NCBI RefSeq assembly: GCF_024105655.1
Contig: NZ_JAAAMH010000003.1
Coordinates: forward strand, 62,001-126,000
Direction: 5' to 3'
DNA length: 64,000 bases
From: Aliihoeflea sp. 40Bstr573
GTDB lineage: Bacteria > Pseudomonadota > Alphaproteobacteria > Rhizobiales > Rhizobiaceae
Shown: piece by piece, positions 31,823-40,591 of the stretch
Layout of the letters: every line of letters begins with the position of its first letter
Numbering within the stretch: the first letter of the stretch is position 1
The notes under the pieces: generated by a model
What the model was told of the DNA's origin: nothing
Seen by the model: only the letters and a program-made list of their open reading frames with translations
Database searches by the model: none
Translations under genes and position numbers: made by a program

Positions 31823-33049
31823 ATGAGAAAGCATCCAATGTTGAACAGACGCACGATGCTGAAGGGGGGCGCGGGGGCGATGGCGCTTGCGATGGGCGGC
31901 TTTACCCCCTTCATCCGCCAACAGGCCTATGCGCAGTCGCTCGCCGATCAGCAGCTGCGAACGATCGGCCTTTCGGTCACCGTGCAGGACCGCATCCTTG
32001 ACGCCTTCAAGCAGGAAAGCGGCGTCGGCTCGGCCTCGGGCACCGCCTCGACCTTCCCCGACGCGCAGACCCGCATCCTGTCGGGCGCAGGCGACTATGA
32101 TTGCTGGGAAGTGATCGCCGAGCGCCTTCCCGCCGTCATCGCGACCAACAATGTCGAGCCGATCCCGGTCTCCGAGATCCCCAACTGGAACTCGATCCGC
32201 GACACCTTCACGACCGAGAACGACAAGTGGGAGCGCAAGGCGCAGATCGTCGGCCAGATCTGGGCGGATGAAGAGCAGACCGAACTCTACATGGTCCCGG
32301 CGGTCTATAACTTCGATTCCATCGGCTACAATCCCGAAGTCGTCAGCGACGAGGAAGCCAATAGCTGGACCGCGCTCTTCGACGACAAGTGGAAGGGCAA
32401 GTCGGGCCTCAACGTCGATCCGCTGATCGCTTTCGGCCAGGCCATCATCGCGCTCAACACGCTTGGCGAGCTCGAAGCCAAGAACCCTGGCAATCCGACC
32501 ATCGAGGAAATCGACGAGGCGACCGCCTTCCTGATCTCCAAGAAGAAGGGTGGCCAGTTCCGTGCCCTTTGGGGCGATTTCGGCGAACTCGTCAACCTGA
32601 TGGCATCGGGCGAAATGGTGGTCTCCGACGCCTGGCAGCCCGCCGTCATGGCGGTGAAGGCGCAGGGCCGCCCCGCGAAATACGCGACGCCGAAGGAAGG
32701 CACGCGCGGCTGGACCATCGGCCCCTCGCTCATCGCCGGCTCCCCCAACCGCGAGGCCGTCATCGCCTATGCGAATTTCTGGCTCTCGGGCCCGCCGGCC
32801 ATTGCCGTTACGGAACAGGGCTATTACTCGCCCTCGACCAACATCAAGGAAGCGATGGACCCCGACAAGTATGCCTTCTGGTACGAGGGCAAGCCCTGGG
32901 TCGGCGCTGCCGAACGCGGCATCAACGAGGGCGACCTGCGCGACGGCGGCTCGCTCGAGGAGCGCTCGGCCAACGTCGCCTACTGGCACCAGTGGCCGGA
33001 CGAATACGACTACCTGATCCAGCGCTGGGACGAATTCCTCAACGCCTGA
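31823..33049 (+). CDS. Periplasmic binding protein of the polyamine-type importer
   Basis: A 408-residue PotD-like extracellular solute-binding protein. The N-terminus has a Tat-like signal: LNRRTMLKGG, then a hydrophobic run, ending AYAQS with cleavage near residue 38. The ATG at 31823 follows AAGGGA by 8 nt. The mature part has the pattern AVYNFDSIGYN and, near the end, YAFWYEGKPWVG, also found in the signal-less homologue at 36572. Tat export suggests folding before export. Confidence 0.88.
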   Translation: MRKHPMLNRRTMLKGGAGAMALAMGGFTPFIRQQAYAQSLADQQLRTIGLSVTVQDRILDAFKQESGVGSASGTASTFPDAQTRILSGAGDYDCWEVIAERLPAVIATNNVEPIPVSEIPNWNSIRDTFTTENDKWERKAQIVGQIWADEEQTELYMVPAVYNFDSIGYNPEVVSDEEANSWTALFDDKWKGKSGLNVDPLIAFGQAIIALNTLGELEAKNPGNPTIEEIDEATAFLISKKKGGQFRALWGDFGELVNLMASGEMVVSDAWQPAVMAVKAQGRPAKYATPKEGTRGWTIGPSLIAGSPNREAVIAYANFWLSGPPAIAVTEQGYYSPSTNIKEAMDPDKYAFWYEGKPWVGAAERGINEGDLRDGGSLEERSANVAYWHQWPDEYDYLIQRWDEFLNA

Positions 33050-33122
33050 TTTCGCATCCCCGCGCGCCGGCACGTCCGGCGCGCGGGACCTCGCTCCCCT
33101 TTAGTCGCATCGGATCTTCGCC

Positions 33123-34214
33123 ATGTACGATCTCGAACTAAATCGCGTCGGCAAGACCTATTCGGATGGCACGGTCGCGGTCGCCGATTTCGATCTTCGT
33201 GTCGGCAAGGGCGAGTTCGTCGCCTTTCTCGGACCGTCGGGCTGCGGCAAGTCGACGACGCTGCGCATGATCGCCGGCTTCGAGGACATCACCAATGGCG
33301 ACATCCTGATCAAGGGCAAGAACATCTCGTCGGTCCCGCCGGAGCGGCGCCCGACCTCGATGATCTTCCAGAACTACGCGCTTTTCCCGCACATGACGGT
33401 TCGCCAGAACATCGGCTTCGGCCTGGACGTCAAGGCGCTGACGACGGCGGAGAAGACCGCCAAGGTCGACCGCATCATGGACATGTTCGGCCTCACGCAG
33501 TTCGCCGACCGCAAAGCCGACAAGCTGTCAGGCGGCCAGCGCCAGCGCATTGCGCTCGCCCGCGGCCTCGTCGTCGAACCCGACATACTTCTTCTGGACG
33601 AGCCGCTCGGCGCGCTCGACGCCAATCTGCGCCGCGTCATCCAGAACGAGCTGAAGCTCCTGCAAAGGGAGCTCGACATCACCTTCGTCTTCGTCACCCA
33701 TGCGCAGTCGGAAGCGCTTGGCCTGTCCGACCGCATCGTCGTGATGAATCGCGGCCGGGTCGAGCAGATCGGCGCGCCGCACGAGGTCTATGCCAATCCG
33801 AAGACCGAATTCGTCGCCCGCTTCATCGGCTCAAATGCCATCATCGAGGGCCAAAATCTTACCATCGCGGACGGAATAGGCGCCGTCGATACCGCCTTCG
33901 GACGCATGCGCGGTCGGCCTGCCGAAACCGTTCGTCCGGGCGAGGGCGTCCTGGTCGCGATCCCGGCCGAGGCGATGCGTATTTCAAGGCGGAGCTCCGC
34001 CGACGTGCTGCCGGGGGAAAACCGGCTCAATGGCACGATCGCGATGCGCCATGCGGTCGGAAGCGTCCAGCATTTCCAGATCGACCTCGACGGCCGCCAA
34101 CGCGTCGACGTCGAAACCAGCACCGACAATCGCGACCTGATGCAGCTTGCCGTCGGCGATGCCGTCACGATCGATTGCCCGTCGGAGAACGTCACCCTGG
34201 TCGCCAGGGGATGA
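33123..34214 (+). CDS. ABC transporter ATPase, PotA-like, copy 2
   Basis: A 363-residue importer ATPase with Walker A GPSGCGKSTT (about 38-47), signature LSGGQRQRIALAR, Walker B LLDEPLGALDANL and a C-terminal TOBE-type domain. Both this and the ATPase at 27414 look intact and both are in one operon with a single permease pair, so either a heterodimer or two exchangeable ATPases serve the transporter. No second permease pair is near. Confidence 0.92.
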   Translation: MYDLELNRVGKTYSDGTVAVADFDLRVGKGEFVAFLGPSGCGKSTTLRMIAGFEDITNGDILIKGKNISSVPPERRPTSMIFQNYALFPHMTVRQNIGFGLDVKALTTAEKTAKVDRIMDMFGLTQFADRKADKLSGGQRQRIALARGLVVEPDILLLDEPLGALDANLRRVIQNELKLLQRELDITFVFVTHAQSEALGLSDRIVVMNRGRVEQIGAPHEVYANPKTEFVARFIGSNAIIEGQNLTIADGIGAVDTAFGRMRGRPAETVRPGEGVLVAIPAEAMRISRRSSADVLPGENRLNGTIAMRHAVGSVQHFQIDLDGRQRVDVETSTDNRDLMQLAVGDAVTIDCPSENVTLVARG

Positions 34215-34250
34215 GCGCACAACACTGTTCCAATCAAAGGGAGATCGGCA

Positions 34251-35132
34251 ATGGCTAAGGAAATTCTGGTCGGGTTCGGCATCGACGTCGATGCCGTGGC
34301 GGGGTGGCTCGGCTCTTATGGCGGCGAGGATTCGCCCGACGACATCTCGCGCGGCATGTTTGCGGGCGAGGTCGGCTCGCCGCGCCTTTTGAAGATGTTC
34401 GAGCGCTGGGGCATCAAGACGACCTGGTTCATTCCGGGCCACTCGGCCGAGACCTTCTGGGACCAGATGAAGGCGGTGGCGGATGGCGGCCACGAGATCG
34501 GCATCCACGGCTACAGCCACGAAAACCCGATCGCGATGACACCCGAGCAGGAGGAGCAGGTTCTCGATAAATGCATCGATCTGATCACCAAGCTCTCCGG
34601 CCAGCGGCCGACCGGCTATGTCGCGCCGTGGTGGGAGTTCTCCAACGTCACCAACGAACTGCTCTTGAAGAAGGGCATCAAGTACGATCACTCGCTGATG
34701 CACAACGATTTCACACCCTACTATGTGCGCGTCGGCGACAAGTGGACCAAGATCGACTATTCCGCCAAGCCGTCCGACTGGATGCAGCCGCTGACGCGCG
34801 GCGAGGAAACCGACCTGATCGAGATACCGGCCAACTGGTATCTCGACGATCTGCCGCCGATGATGTTCATCAAGAAGGCGCCCAACAGCCACGGTTTCGT
34901 CAATCCGCGGCACATTGAGGAGATGTGGCGCGACCAGTTCGACTGGGTCTATCGCGAGATGGACTACGCCGTCTTTCCGATCACCATCCATCCGGACGTG
35001 TCGGGTCGGCCGCAGGTTCTGTTGATGCTGGAGCGTCTCTACGAATACATCAAGGGCCACGAAGGCGTACGCTTCGTGACCATGAACGAGATGGCCGACG
35101 ATTTCGCCAAGCGCCATCCGCGCAAGAAATAG
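34251..35132 (+). CDS. NodB-fold hydrolase, HP0310/PgdA-like; candidate cyclic imide hydrolase
   Basis: A 293-residue single-domain polysaccharide-deacetylase-fold enzyme. The metal triad can be read as Asp14 ([10 protein letters not shown]), His86 and His90 (HGYSH), the same numbering I recall for H. pylori PgdA, to which the whole chain looks very similar ([36 protein letters not shown]). There is no signal peptide or anchor, so it acts in the cytoplasm, which speaks against peptidoglycan deacetylation here. From memory, a Pseudomonas cyclic imidase belongs to this same subfamily. In an importer operon beside hydantoinase and Pxp genes, a metal-dependent imide or amide ring hydrolase is more plausible. 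Confidence 0.82.
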   Translation: MAKEILVGFGIDVDAVAGWLGSYGGEDSPDDISRGMFAGEVGSPRLLKMFERWGIKTTWFIPGHSAETFWDQMKAVADGGHEIGIHGYSHENPIAMTPEQEEQVLDKCIDLITKLSGQRPTGYVAPWWEFSNVTNELLLKKGIKYDHSLMHNDFTPYYVRVGDKWTKIDYSAKPSDWMQPLTRGEETDLIEIPANWYLDDLPPMMFIKKAPNSHGFVNPRHIEEMWRDQFDWVYREMDYAVFPITIHPDVSGRPQVLLMLERLYEYIKGHEGVRFVTMNEMADDFAKRHPRKK

Positions 35133-35154
35133 TCGCGAACGGAAGGAGCCGGTC

Positions 35155-35481
35155 ATGTGCTCGCTATGCGGCATCTTAGGGTGCGACGATCACTGGACGA
35201 GCGCGGTCGCACGTCCAGGTGTCTACACGCGCAACACTGACCGGCTCTCGCGGCGGCGCGAGGCGGCAGACCGGATGAAGTTCGCCAGCGCCGTCCTGTC
35301 ACCGCGCCGCATCAGCGTCTCGGAATGGCAGGGCACGTCCTATGTCCTGTCGAGCCCCACCGGCCGCACGCAGGTCTTCGACAGCCTCGCCCATCTGTGG
35401 CCCGAAGCCGAGGCGATGGCCGGCCGTGCGTTCGACCCGCTCGATCCGGTCTATCTGGAGCAGTTGAAGGCGATGTCATGA
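35155..35481 (+). CDS. Small CxxC protein of unknown function
   Basis: A 108-residue protein not assigned to a named family. It begins MCSLCGILGCDDHW, giving Cys2, Cys5 and Cys10 plus a His, a plausible metal site. The rest is mixed with no membrane segment or signal peptide; TSYVLSSPTGRTQVFDSLAHLWPEAEAM looks like a folded core. It overlaps the next gene, a COG0523 GTPase, as ATGA, so the two are made together. A role as metal recipient or adaptor for that GTPase is inference only. Confidence 0.75.
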   Translation: MCSLCGILGCDDHWTSAVARPGVYTRNTDRLSRRREAADRMKFASAVLSPRRISVSEWQGTSYVLSSPTGRTQVFDSLAHLWPEAEAMAGRAFDPLDPVYLEQLKAMS

Positions 35482-36563
35482 GCATGCAGCCCGCGGGTGC
35501 CACGCCGATCAACCTCCTCACCGGCTTCCTCGGTTCGGGCAAGACGACGCTCCTGCAGCGTATTCTGACCGATCCGGCCATGGCCAGCGCCGCTGTCCTC
35601 ATCAACGAGTTCGGCGAGGTCGGGCTCGACCATCACCTTCTCGACCGGATCGACGACAATGTCGTCCTGATGAAGTCGGGCTGCATCTGCTGCACAGTGC
35701 GCGGCGAGATCGCCGACGCGCTGCTGGGTCTTCATTCGCAGCGCGCACGCGGTGAAATCCCGTGGTTCGACCGCGTCGTCATCGAGACGACCGGCCTTGC
35801 CGATCCATTCCCCGCGCTCTCGACCATCCAGTCGCACCCCGTCCTGCGCAGCCATTTTGCCATCGCCAATGTCGTGACCACGGTCGATGCGGTGAACGGG
35901 CAAAAGCAGCTTGCCGACCGTCTCGAAGCCGTACGTCAGGTCGGCGCGGCCGATGTCGTCGTCATCACCAAGACCGACCTTGCCGACGAGGCGCGCACCG
36001 CCGATCTGCGCGCCGCGCTCACGCGTCTCAATCCCACCGCGCGCCAGGTCGTCGCCACCGACGCGGCCTCGAGCGACTTCATCGCGTCGAGCGCCGCGCT
36101 TCGCGCCGAGGGCTGGGATGCGGCGGCCCGCCACGCCGTGGACCATGCCGCGCACGACCACGACCACAATCATCACCACCACCACCACAATGACGACGCG
36201 GCCGACGCCAAGGTCCGTTCCTTTGCCATCACCGTCGACGGTCCCGTCGACTGGACGGCATTCGGCATCTGGCTCACCATGCTCCTCAACCGGCACGGCG
36301 ACCGCATCTTCCGGGTCAAGGGCATCCTCAACATCGCCGGCGAAGACCGCCCGGTCGCCGTCCACGGCGTCCAGCGCCTCGTCCACGCACCCGTCCACAT
36401 GAGCGCCTGGCCCGACGCGAGCCGCCAGTCGCGCATCGTCTTCATCGTCGACGATCTCGACCCGGCGCGGATCGAAGCCTCGTTCCATGTGTTCAACAGG
36501 CTGTCGGAAAAAGTGTTGTCGCATCGCGCAAGTGGTTGCCTGGAAACGGCAACCCCGCGATAG
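35478..36563 (+). CDS. CobW/COG0523-family GTP-dependent metallochaperone
   Basis: A 361-residue G3E GTPase with Walker A GFLGSGKTT, the metal-binding CxCC in SGCICCTVRGE, switch region ETTGLADP, and the base motif TKTD. A His-rich loop (HDHDHNHHHHHHND, about residues 226-239) is typical of zinc-handling members. The C-terminal CobW domain follows (RIFRVKGILNIAGEDRPVAVHGVQ). This family delivers Zn, Co or Fe to particular enzymes. Its operon partner with a metal site is the NodB-fold hydrolase, so it may load that enzyme. Confidence 0.88.
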   Translation: MSMQPAGATPINLLTGFLGSGKTTLLQRILTDPAMASAAVLINEFGEVGLDHHLLDRIDDNVVLMKSGCICCTVRGEIADALLGLHSQRARGEIPWFDRVVIETTGLADPFPALSTIQSHPVLRSHFAIANVVTTVDAVNGQKQLADRLEAVRQVGAADVVVITKTDLADEARTADLRAALTRLNPTARQVVATDAASSDFIASSAALRAEGWDAAARHAVDHAAHDHDHNHHHHHHNDDAADAKVRSFAITVDGPVDWTAFGIWLTMLLNRHGDRIFRVKGILNIAGEDRPVAVHGVQRLVHAPVHMSAWPDASRQSRIVFIVDDLDPARIEASFHVFNRLSEKVLSHRASGCLETATPR

Positions 36564-36571
36564 GAGACCGG

Positions 36572-37819
36572 ATGACCCTTGAGGACAATGATGCCATCCC
36601 CGCGCCGGCTGTTCATATCGCCAGGCCGCAGACCCTGCGCGTGCTGTGCACCGAGATTACGCCGTTCCGGCAGTTGCAGGCACGCGCCCAGCGCGATCTC
36701 GGCTTCGAACTCGTCTTCGATCAGCATGATTTCGTCACCGCGCAACGCCTCGCCGCGACCGAGCCGGACCGATACGACATCTACGACCAATGCTTCCACA
36801 ATCTCGATATCGTCTGGCACTGGCGCGCCATCAAGCCGATCGAGATCGAGCGCATCGATCTTTGGCCGCGCGTCAACGACCTGACCAAGAAGGGCTGCAT
36901 CAACGCCGCCGCGCCGCTCGGCTTCGGCGATGCGCCGGTCACGCGACTTTACGTGCAGCAGGACAACACGCTGTCCTCCGTGCCGACGCCCTATCTGTCG
37001 ATGCTGCCGACCGTCCATAATTTCGATTCCTTCGGCATCAACGAGACCGCGACCGGCATCGACACCGACCGCGACGTCCATTCGTGGGCGGAACTTTTGA
37101 ACCCGCGCTGGCGCGGCCACGTTTCCATCGTCGACGAGCCGGCAATCGGCATCTTCGACCTCGCGCTCGCCTTTCGCGCCGCGCGCAAGATGGCGTTCAA
37201 GGAACTCGGCAACATGACGGTCGACGAGATCGACCAGTTGCTCGACTTCGCGCTGGCGCTGAAGCGAAAAGGCCATTTCCACACCTTCTGGCGCACCGCG
37301 CCCGAGGCGACCGCGCTGATGGAGAGCGGCGACGTGTGGGCCGGGTCGATGTGGAGCCCGAGCGCGGTGGCGCTCAAAAGCCGGCATCTGCGCATCCGGC
37401 AGGCCGTGCCCGTCGAGGGCTACCGCGCCTGGCATGGAGGGTTGTGCCTCGCCCGGCACCTCACCGGCCACCGGCTCGATCAGGCCTATGCCTATCTCAA
37501 CTGGTCGCTGTCGGGCTGGCCCGGCGCCGTCGTCGCCCGGCAGGGCTACTACATGTCCGTCACCGAGCCGGTCCGCGATCACCTCGAGCCGGAAGAGTGG
37601 GACTACTGGTACGAGGGCAAGCCCGCGCGCCGCGTCCTCAACGATCCCGAAGGCAAGCCCGCGATCCAGCTCGGCGCGGTGCGCTCCGGCGGTTCCTACT
37701 GGAGCCGCGCCTCGCATATCGCGCTGTGGAACACCACCATGGACGAGCACAACTACCTCGTGCGACGCTGGGCCGAACTCGTGCGCGAGCCGGCCGGGGG
37801 CCTCAAGCGCGCCTCCTGA
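36572..37819 (+). CDS. PotD-like binding-protein homologue without a signal peptide
   Basis: A 415-residue protein homologous to the periplasmic binding protein of the same operon (shared TVHNFDSFGIN and DYWYEGKPA patterns and the same C-terminal HNYLVRRW-type end). The N-terminus is MTLEDNDAIPAPAVHIARPQ, with no hydrophobic or twin-Arg segment. The TAGGAGACC before the ATG at 36572 supports this start, and no upstream in-frame extension offers a signal. It should stay in the cytoplasm unless exported with a partner. It might be a ligand sensor, a carrier handing substrate to the hydrolase, or an enzyme on this fold. Confidence 0.85.
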   Translation: MTLEDNDAIPAPAVHIARPQTLRVLCTEITPFRQLQARAQRDLGFELVFDQHDFVTAQRLAATEPDRYDIYDQCFHNLDIVWHWRAIKPIEIERIDLWPRVNDLTKKGCINAAAPLGFGDAPVTRLYVQQDNTLSSVPTPYLSMLPTVHNFDSFGINETATGIDTDRDVHSWAELLNPRWRGHVSIVDEPAIGIFDLALAFRAARKMAFKELGNMTVDEIDQLLDFALALKRKGHFHTFWRTAPEATALMESGDVWAGSMWSPSAVALKSRHLRIRQAVPVEGYRAWHGGLCLARHLTGHRLDQAYAYLNWSLSGWPGAVVARQGYYMSVTEPVRDHLEPEEWDYWYEGKPARRVLNDPEGKPAIQLGAVRSGGSYWSRASHIALWNTTMDEHNYLVRRWAELVREPAGGLKRAS

Positions 37820-37839
37820 TCTTCAAGAAGGATTTCGCC

Positions 37840-38286
37840 TTGGCAGTCACCATCATCCGGCCCGAACCGCAGCACCGCGCCGACTGGGACCGGCTCTATG
37901 CCGCCTATGCGCAATTCTACAAGGTCGAGCAGACGGGCGAGATGCGCGACCGCGTCTGGTGTTGGCTCCAGTCTCCCGACGAGGAAGAGCAGGGCTTCCT
38001 CGCCGTCGACGAGACCGGCCGCATTGTCGGCCTCGCCCACTTCCGCCAGTTTACCCGCCCCCTCTCGGCCTCGCGCGGCGGCTTCCTCGACGATCTCTTC
38101 GTCGACCCGGCCGTGCGTGGCTCCGGCGCCGCCCAGGCGCTCATCGCCGCCATTGCCGATGAAGGCCGCAGCCGTGGCTGGACCGTCATCCGCTGGATCA
38201 CCAGGGACGACAACTACCGCGCCCGCGCCGCCTACGACCGTCTCGCCAAGCGCACGGATTGGCTGACCTACGACATCGCGCTGTAG
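37840..38286 (+). CDS. GNAT-family N-acetyltransferase
   Basis: A 148-residue acetyltransferase. The acetyl-CoA site is LFVDPAVRGSGAAQALIAA (the RGSGAA version of the Q/RxxGxG/A motif), followed by GWTVIRWITRDDNYRARAAYDRL. The start is TTG at 37840, 7 nt after AAGAAGGA; no in-frame ATG is available near the domain start. It is the last gene of the long operon, 20 nt after the signal-less binding protein, and could modify an amine released from the imported compound. Confidence 0.85.
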   Translation: MAVTIIRPEPQHRADWDRLYAAYAQFYKVEQTGEMRDRVWCWLQSPDEEEQGFLAVDETGRIVGLAHFRQFTRPLSASRGGFLDDLFVDPAVRGSGAAQALIAAIADEGRSRGWTVIRWITRDDNYRARAAYDRLAKRTDWLTYDIAL

Positions 38287-38299
38287 GGTTTTACGAAGC

Positions 38300-38447
38300 G
38301 GACCCCCACCCTGTATCCCTCCCCACAAGGGGGAGGGAGGGCATCCACGTCTCGATCTACTCTGCAAACTGGGTGGTGCATCGAAACGTTTGGGAAACGC
38401 CGACGGATTCCCTCCCCCTTGTGGGGAGGGATACAGGGTGGGGGTCC
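38300..38447. repeat. Long inverted repeat of the rhizobial intergenic type
   Basis: A 39-nt left arm (38300-38338, GGACCCCCACCCTGTATCCC onward) has a perfect inverted copy at 38409-38447, with 70 nt between. Each arm also contains an internal near-palindrome, CCCTCCCC-ACA-AGGGGGAGGG. The pair lies between the convergent ends of the GNAT and second hyuA genes. A degenerate partial copy lies at 8634-8670. The folded RNA would be a very strong bidirectional hairpin. Confidence 0.85.
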
Positions 38448-38495
38448 CCTTCACGAAAGACCGCTTCGTCCACGCAAATTCACAACCTGCGACGA

Positions 38496-40574
38496 TCAAC
38501 CCACCGGCGTCACCACATAAGACCCGCTCTCGTGCAGTTCCGCCCGCCAGCCCGGTTCGATGACGATGGTGGTCGTCGTCTCCTCGATGATCGCCGGCCC
38601 CGTCACCACGTCGCCCGCGCCGAGCTTGTCCCCATCATGGACCGGCACGCGCTGGCGGTTGCCATCGGCCGAGAAGATCGCCTGGCGCGTTCCCTTCAGT
38701 GAGGCATCGACATTGCCGCCCCTGGCCAGCGCCTTGTCGCCGGGTTTGGAAACCAGCCCATAGAGTGTGCTTTCGATGTTGACGATCTCGACCGTGTTGT
38801 TTGGCTCTGCATAGGTGTAGAGCTGCTCGTGCCGGCGGTGAAACGCCTCCTTCAGGCGTTCGACCGTTTCCGCGCCGATCTCGAAATTCTCGACCTCCAC
38901 CGTGCATTCGTGCACCTGCCCGACATAGCGCATGTCGAGGCTGCGCTTGATGCGGATCTGGTCTTCGCCGAAGCCGTCAGCCTTCAAATGTGCCTGGCCT
39001 TCTTCTTCCAGTTCGTGGAAGAGCGTGTTGACGCGCTTGTATGCCTCCTCGTTGTCGAGGCGCACCGGGCAGGTCGCCATGTAGTTGTATTTCACGTCCG
39101 AGATGATCTGGCCGAAGGCGCAGAGTCCGGAGGCGAGCTTCGGCACGATGATCCGCGTGATGCCCATCTCGCGGGCCAGCGCCGTTATGTGCGCGCCCGT
39201 CGCGCCACCTGCGCAGACCAGCACGAAATCGCGCGGGTCGTAGCCGCGCTCGATCGAGACGCGACGGATGCCATTGACCATGTTGGCGTTGACGATGGTG
39301 AACATGCCGTAGGCGGCCTTTTCAAGCGAGATGCCGAGCGGTTCGGCCACCTTCGTTCGAATAGCCGTTTCGGCTTTTGTCGGGTCGAGCGGCAGGCGGC
39401 CGCCGACGAGCCCGTCCGGGTTGAGATAGCCGAGCACGAGATTGACGTCGGTCGTCGTCGGCTCCGTTCCCCCCTGTCCGTAGCAGGCGGGGCCGGGGTC
39501 GGAGCCGGCGCTTTGGGGGCCGACCTGCAGCAGCCCCATCTCGTCGATCCAGCCGATTGAGCCGCCGCCTGCGCCCAGCGTCTCGACCTGGATCATCGGC
39601 ACGCCGATCCGGTAGCGCAGGAAGTCGATGTTCTTGTTGAGGTTCGTCACGCCCTCATGGGTCAGCGTGATGTCGAAGGACGTGCCGCCCATGTCGATGG
39701 TGATGACGTTGGTCTCGTCGAACGGCGCGGAGACGTGAAGGCCGGCGAGCGGAGCGGAGGCGGGACCGGAATTGATCGCGTAGACCGAGCGGTCCGTCAT
39801 CGCCTCGCCGATGGCAAGCCCGCCATTCGACTGGAAATAGCGCACCGGGTGCTTCGCTCCCAGCGAGCGGAAATAGGCGTCCACCGCGCCGACATATTTC
39901 TTCAGCGTCGGTGCCAGATAGGCGTTCGTCACCGCCGTGGAGGTCCGCGTATATTCGCGTACCTGCGGGTAGAGCGAGGAGCCGAGCGTGAGGATGACGT
40001 CCGGCATCATCTCGCGCACGATCTCGCCCGCGCGCCGCTCGTGCTCGGGGTGGAGCACCGACCAGACGAACGAGATCGCGACCGATTCCACGCCTTCCTT
40101 GATGAAGTGTTCGCAGGCGGCGCGCACGTCGTCCTCGGTCAGCGGCGTTCGCACCTCGCCATTGGAGAGCACGCGCTCGCGCACGCCCTTGCGCAGGTTA
40201 CGCGGCACCAGCATCACCGCCGGCGGATAGTCGGCATCGTAGCGATAGCCGTCCTCTTTGTGGCCGTTGCGGATCTCGATCGAATCCTCGTGGCCTGCGG
40301 TGCAGATCAGCCCGGTGCGCGCGCCCTTGTGCTGGATCAGCGCATTGAGGCCGACCGTCGTGCCGTTGATGCACAGGTCGCAATTGGGGATGATCTCGTC
40401 CAGCGGCACGTCGAGGTCCTCGGCGATCAGCGACAGGCCGTTCCTGATCGCGATGGTCGGGTCGGCCGGCGTCGAGAGCGCCTTGTAGAGCCGGTTGCCG
40501 CCGGCCTGTTCGGCCAGCACGAAATCGGTGAAGGTGCCGCCGGCATCGATGCCGAGACGATATTTGCTGCGCAT
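38496..40574 (-). CDS. hyuA: Hydantoinase/oxoprolinase subunit A, second copy
   Basis: A 692-residue HyuA-family protein. The N-terminal phosphate motif is LGIDAGGTFTDFVLAE and the second is ITIDMGGTSFDITLTHEG. INGTTVGLNALIQHKGARTG is the usual switch region. The ATG at 40574 is 8 nt after AGGAG; an ATG at 40580 sits too close to that site. The sequence differs strongly from the HyuA at 12019 and follows its own HyuB gene in B-A order, so the two pairs came from separate lineages. The likely reaction is ATP-dependent opening of a cyclic amide; the substrate is unknown. Confidence 0.9.
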   Translation of the reverse strand: MRSKYRLGIDAGGTFTDFVLAEQAGGNRLYKALSTPADPTIAIRNGLSLIAEDLDVPLDEIIPNCDLCINGTTVGLNALIQHKGARTGLICTAGHEDSIEIRNGHKEDGYRYDADYPPAVMLVPRNLRKGVRERVLSNGEVRTPLTEDDVRAACEHFIKEGVESVAISFVWSVLHPEHERRAGEIVREMMPDVILTLGSSLYPQVREYTRTSTAVTNAYLAPTLKKYVGAVDAYFRSLGAKHPVRYFQSNGGLAIGEAMTDRSVYAINSGPASAPLAGLHVSAPFDETNVITIDMGGTSFDITLTHEGVTNLNKNIDFLRYRIGVPMIQVETLGAGGGSIGWIDEMGLLQVGPQSAGSDPGPACYGQGGTEPTTTDVNLVLGYLNPDGLVGGRLPLDPTKAETAIRTKVAEPLGISLEKAAYGMFTIVNANMVNGIRRVSIERGYDPRDFVLVCAGGATGAHITALAREMGITRIIVPKLASGLCAFGQIISDVKYNYMATCPVRLDNEEAYKRVNTLFHELEEEGQAHLKADGFGEDQIRIKRSLDMRYVGQVHECTVEVENFEIGAETVERLKEAFHRRHEQLYTYAEPNNTVEIVNIESTLYGLVSKPGDKALARGGNVDASLKGTRQAIFSADGNRQRVPVHDGDKLGAGDVVTGPAIIEETTTTIVIEPGWRAELHESGSYVVTPVG

Positions 40575-40591
40575 GGTCATCTCTCCTCGTC

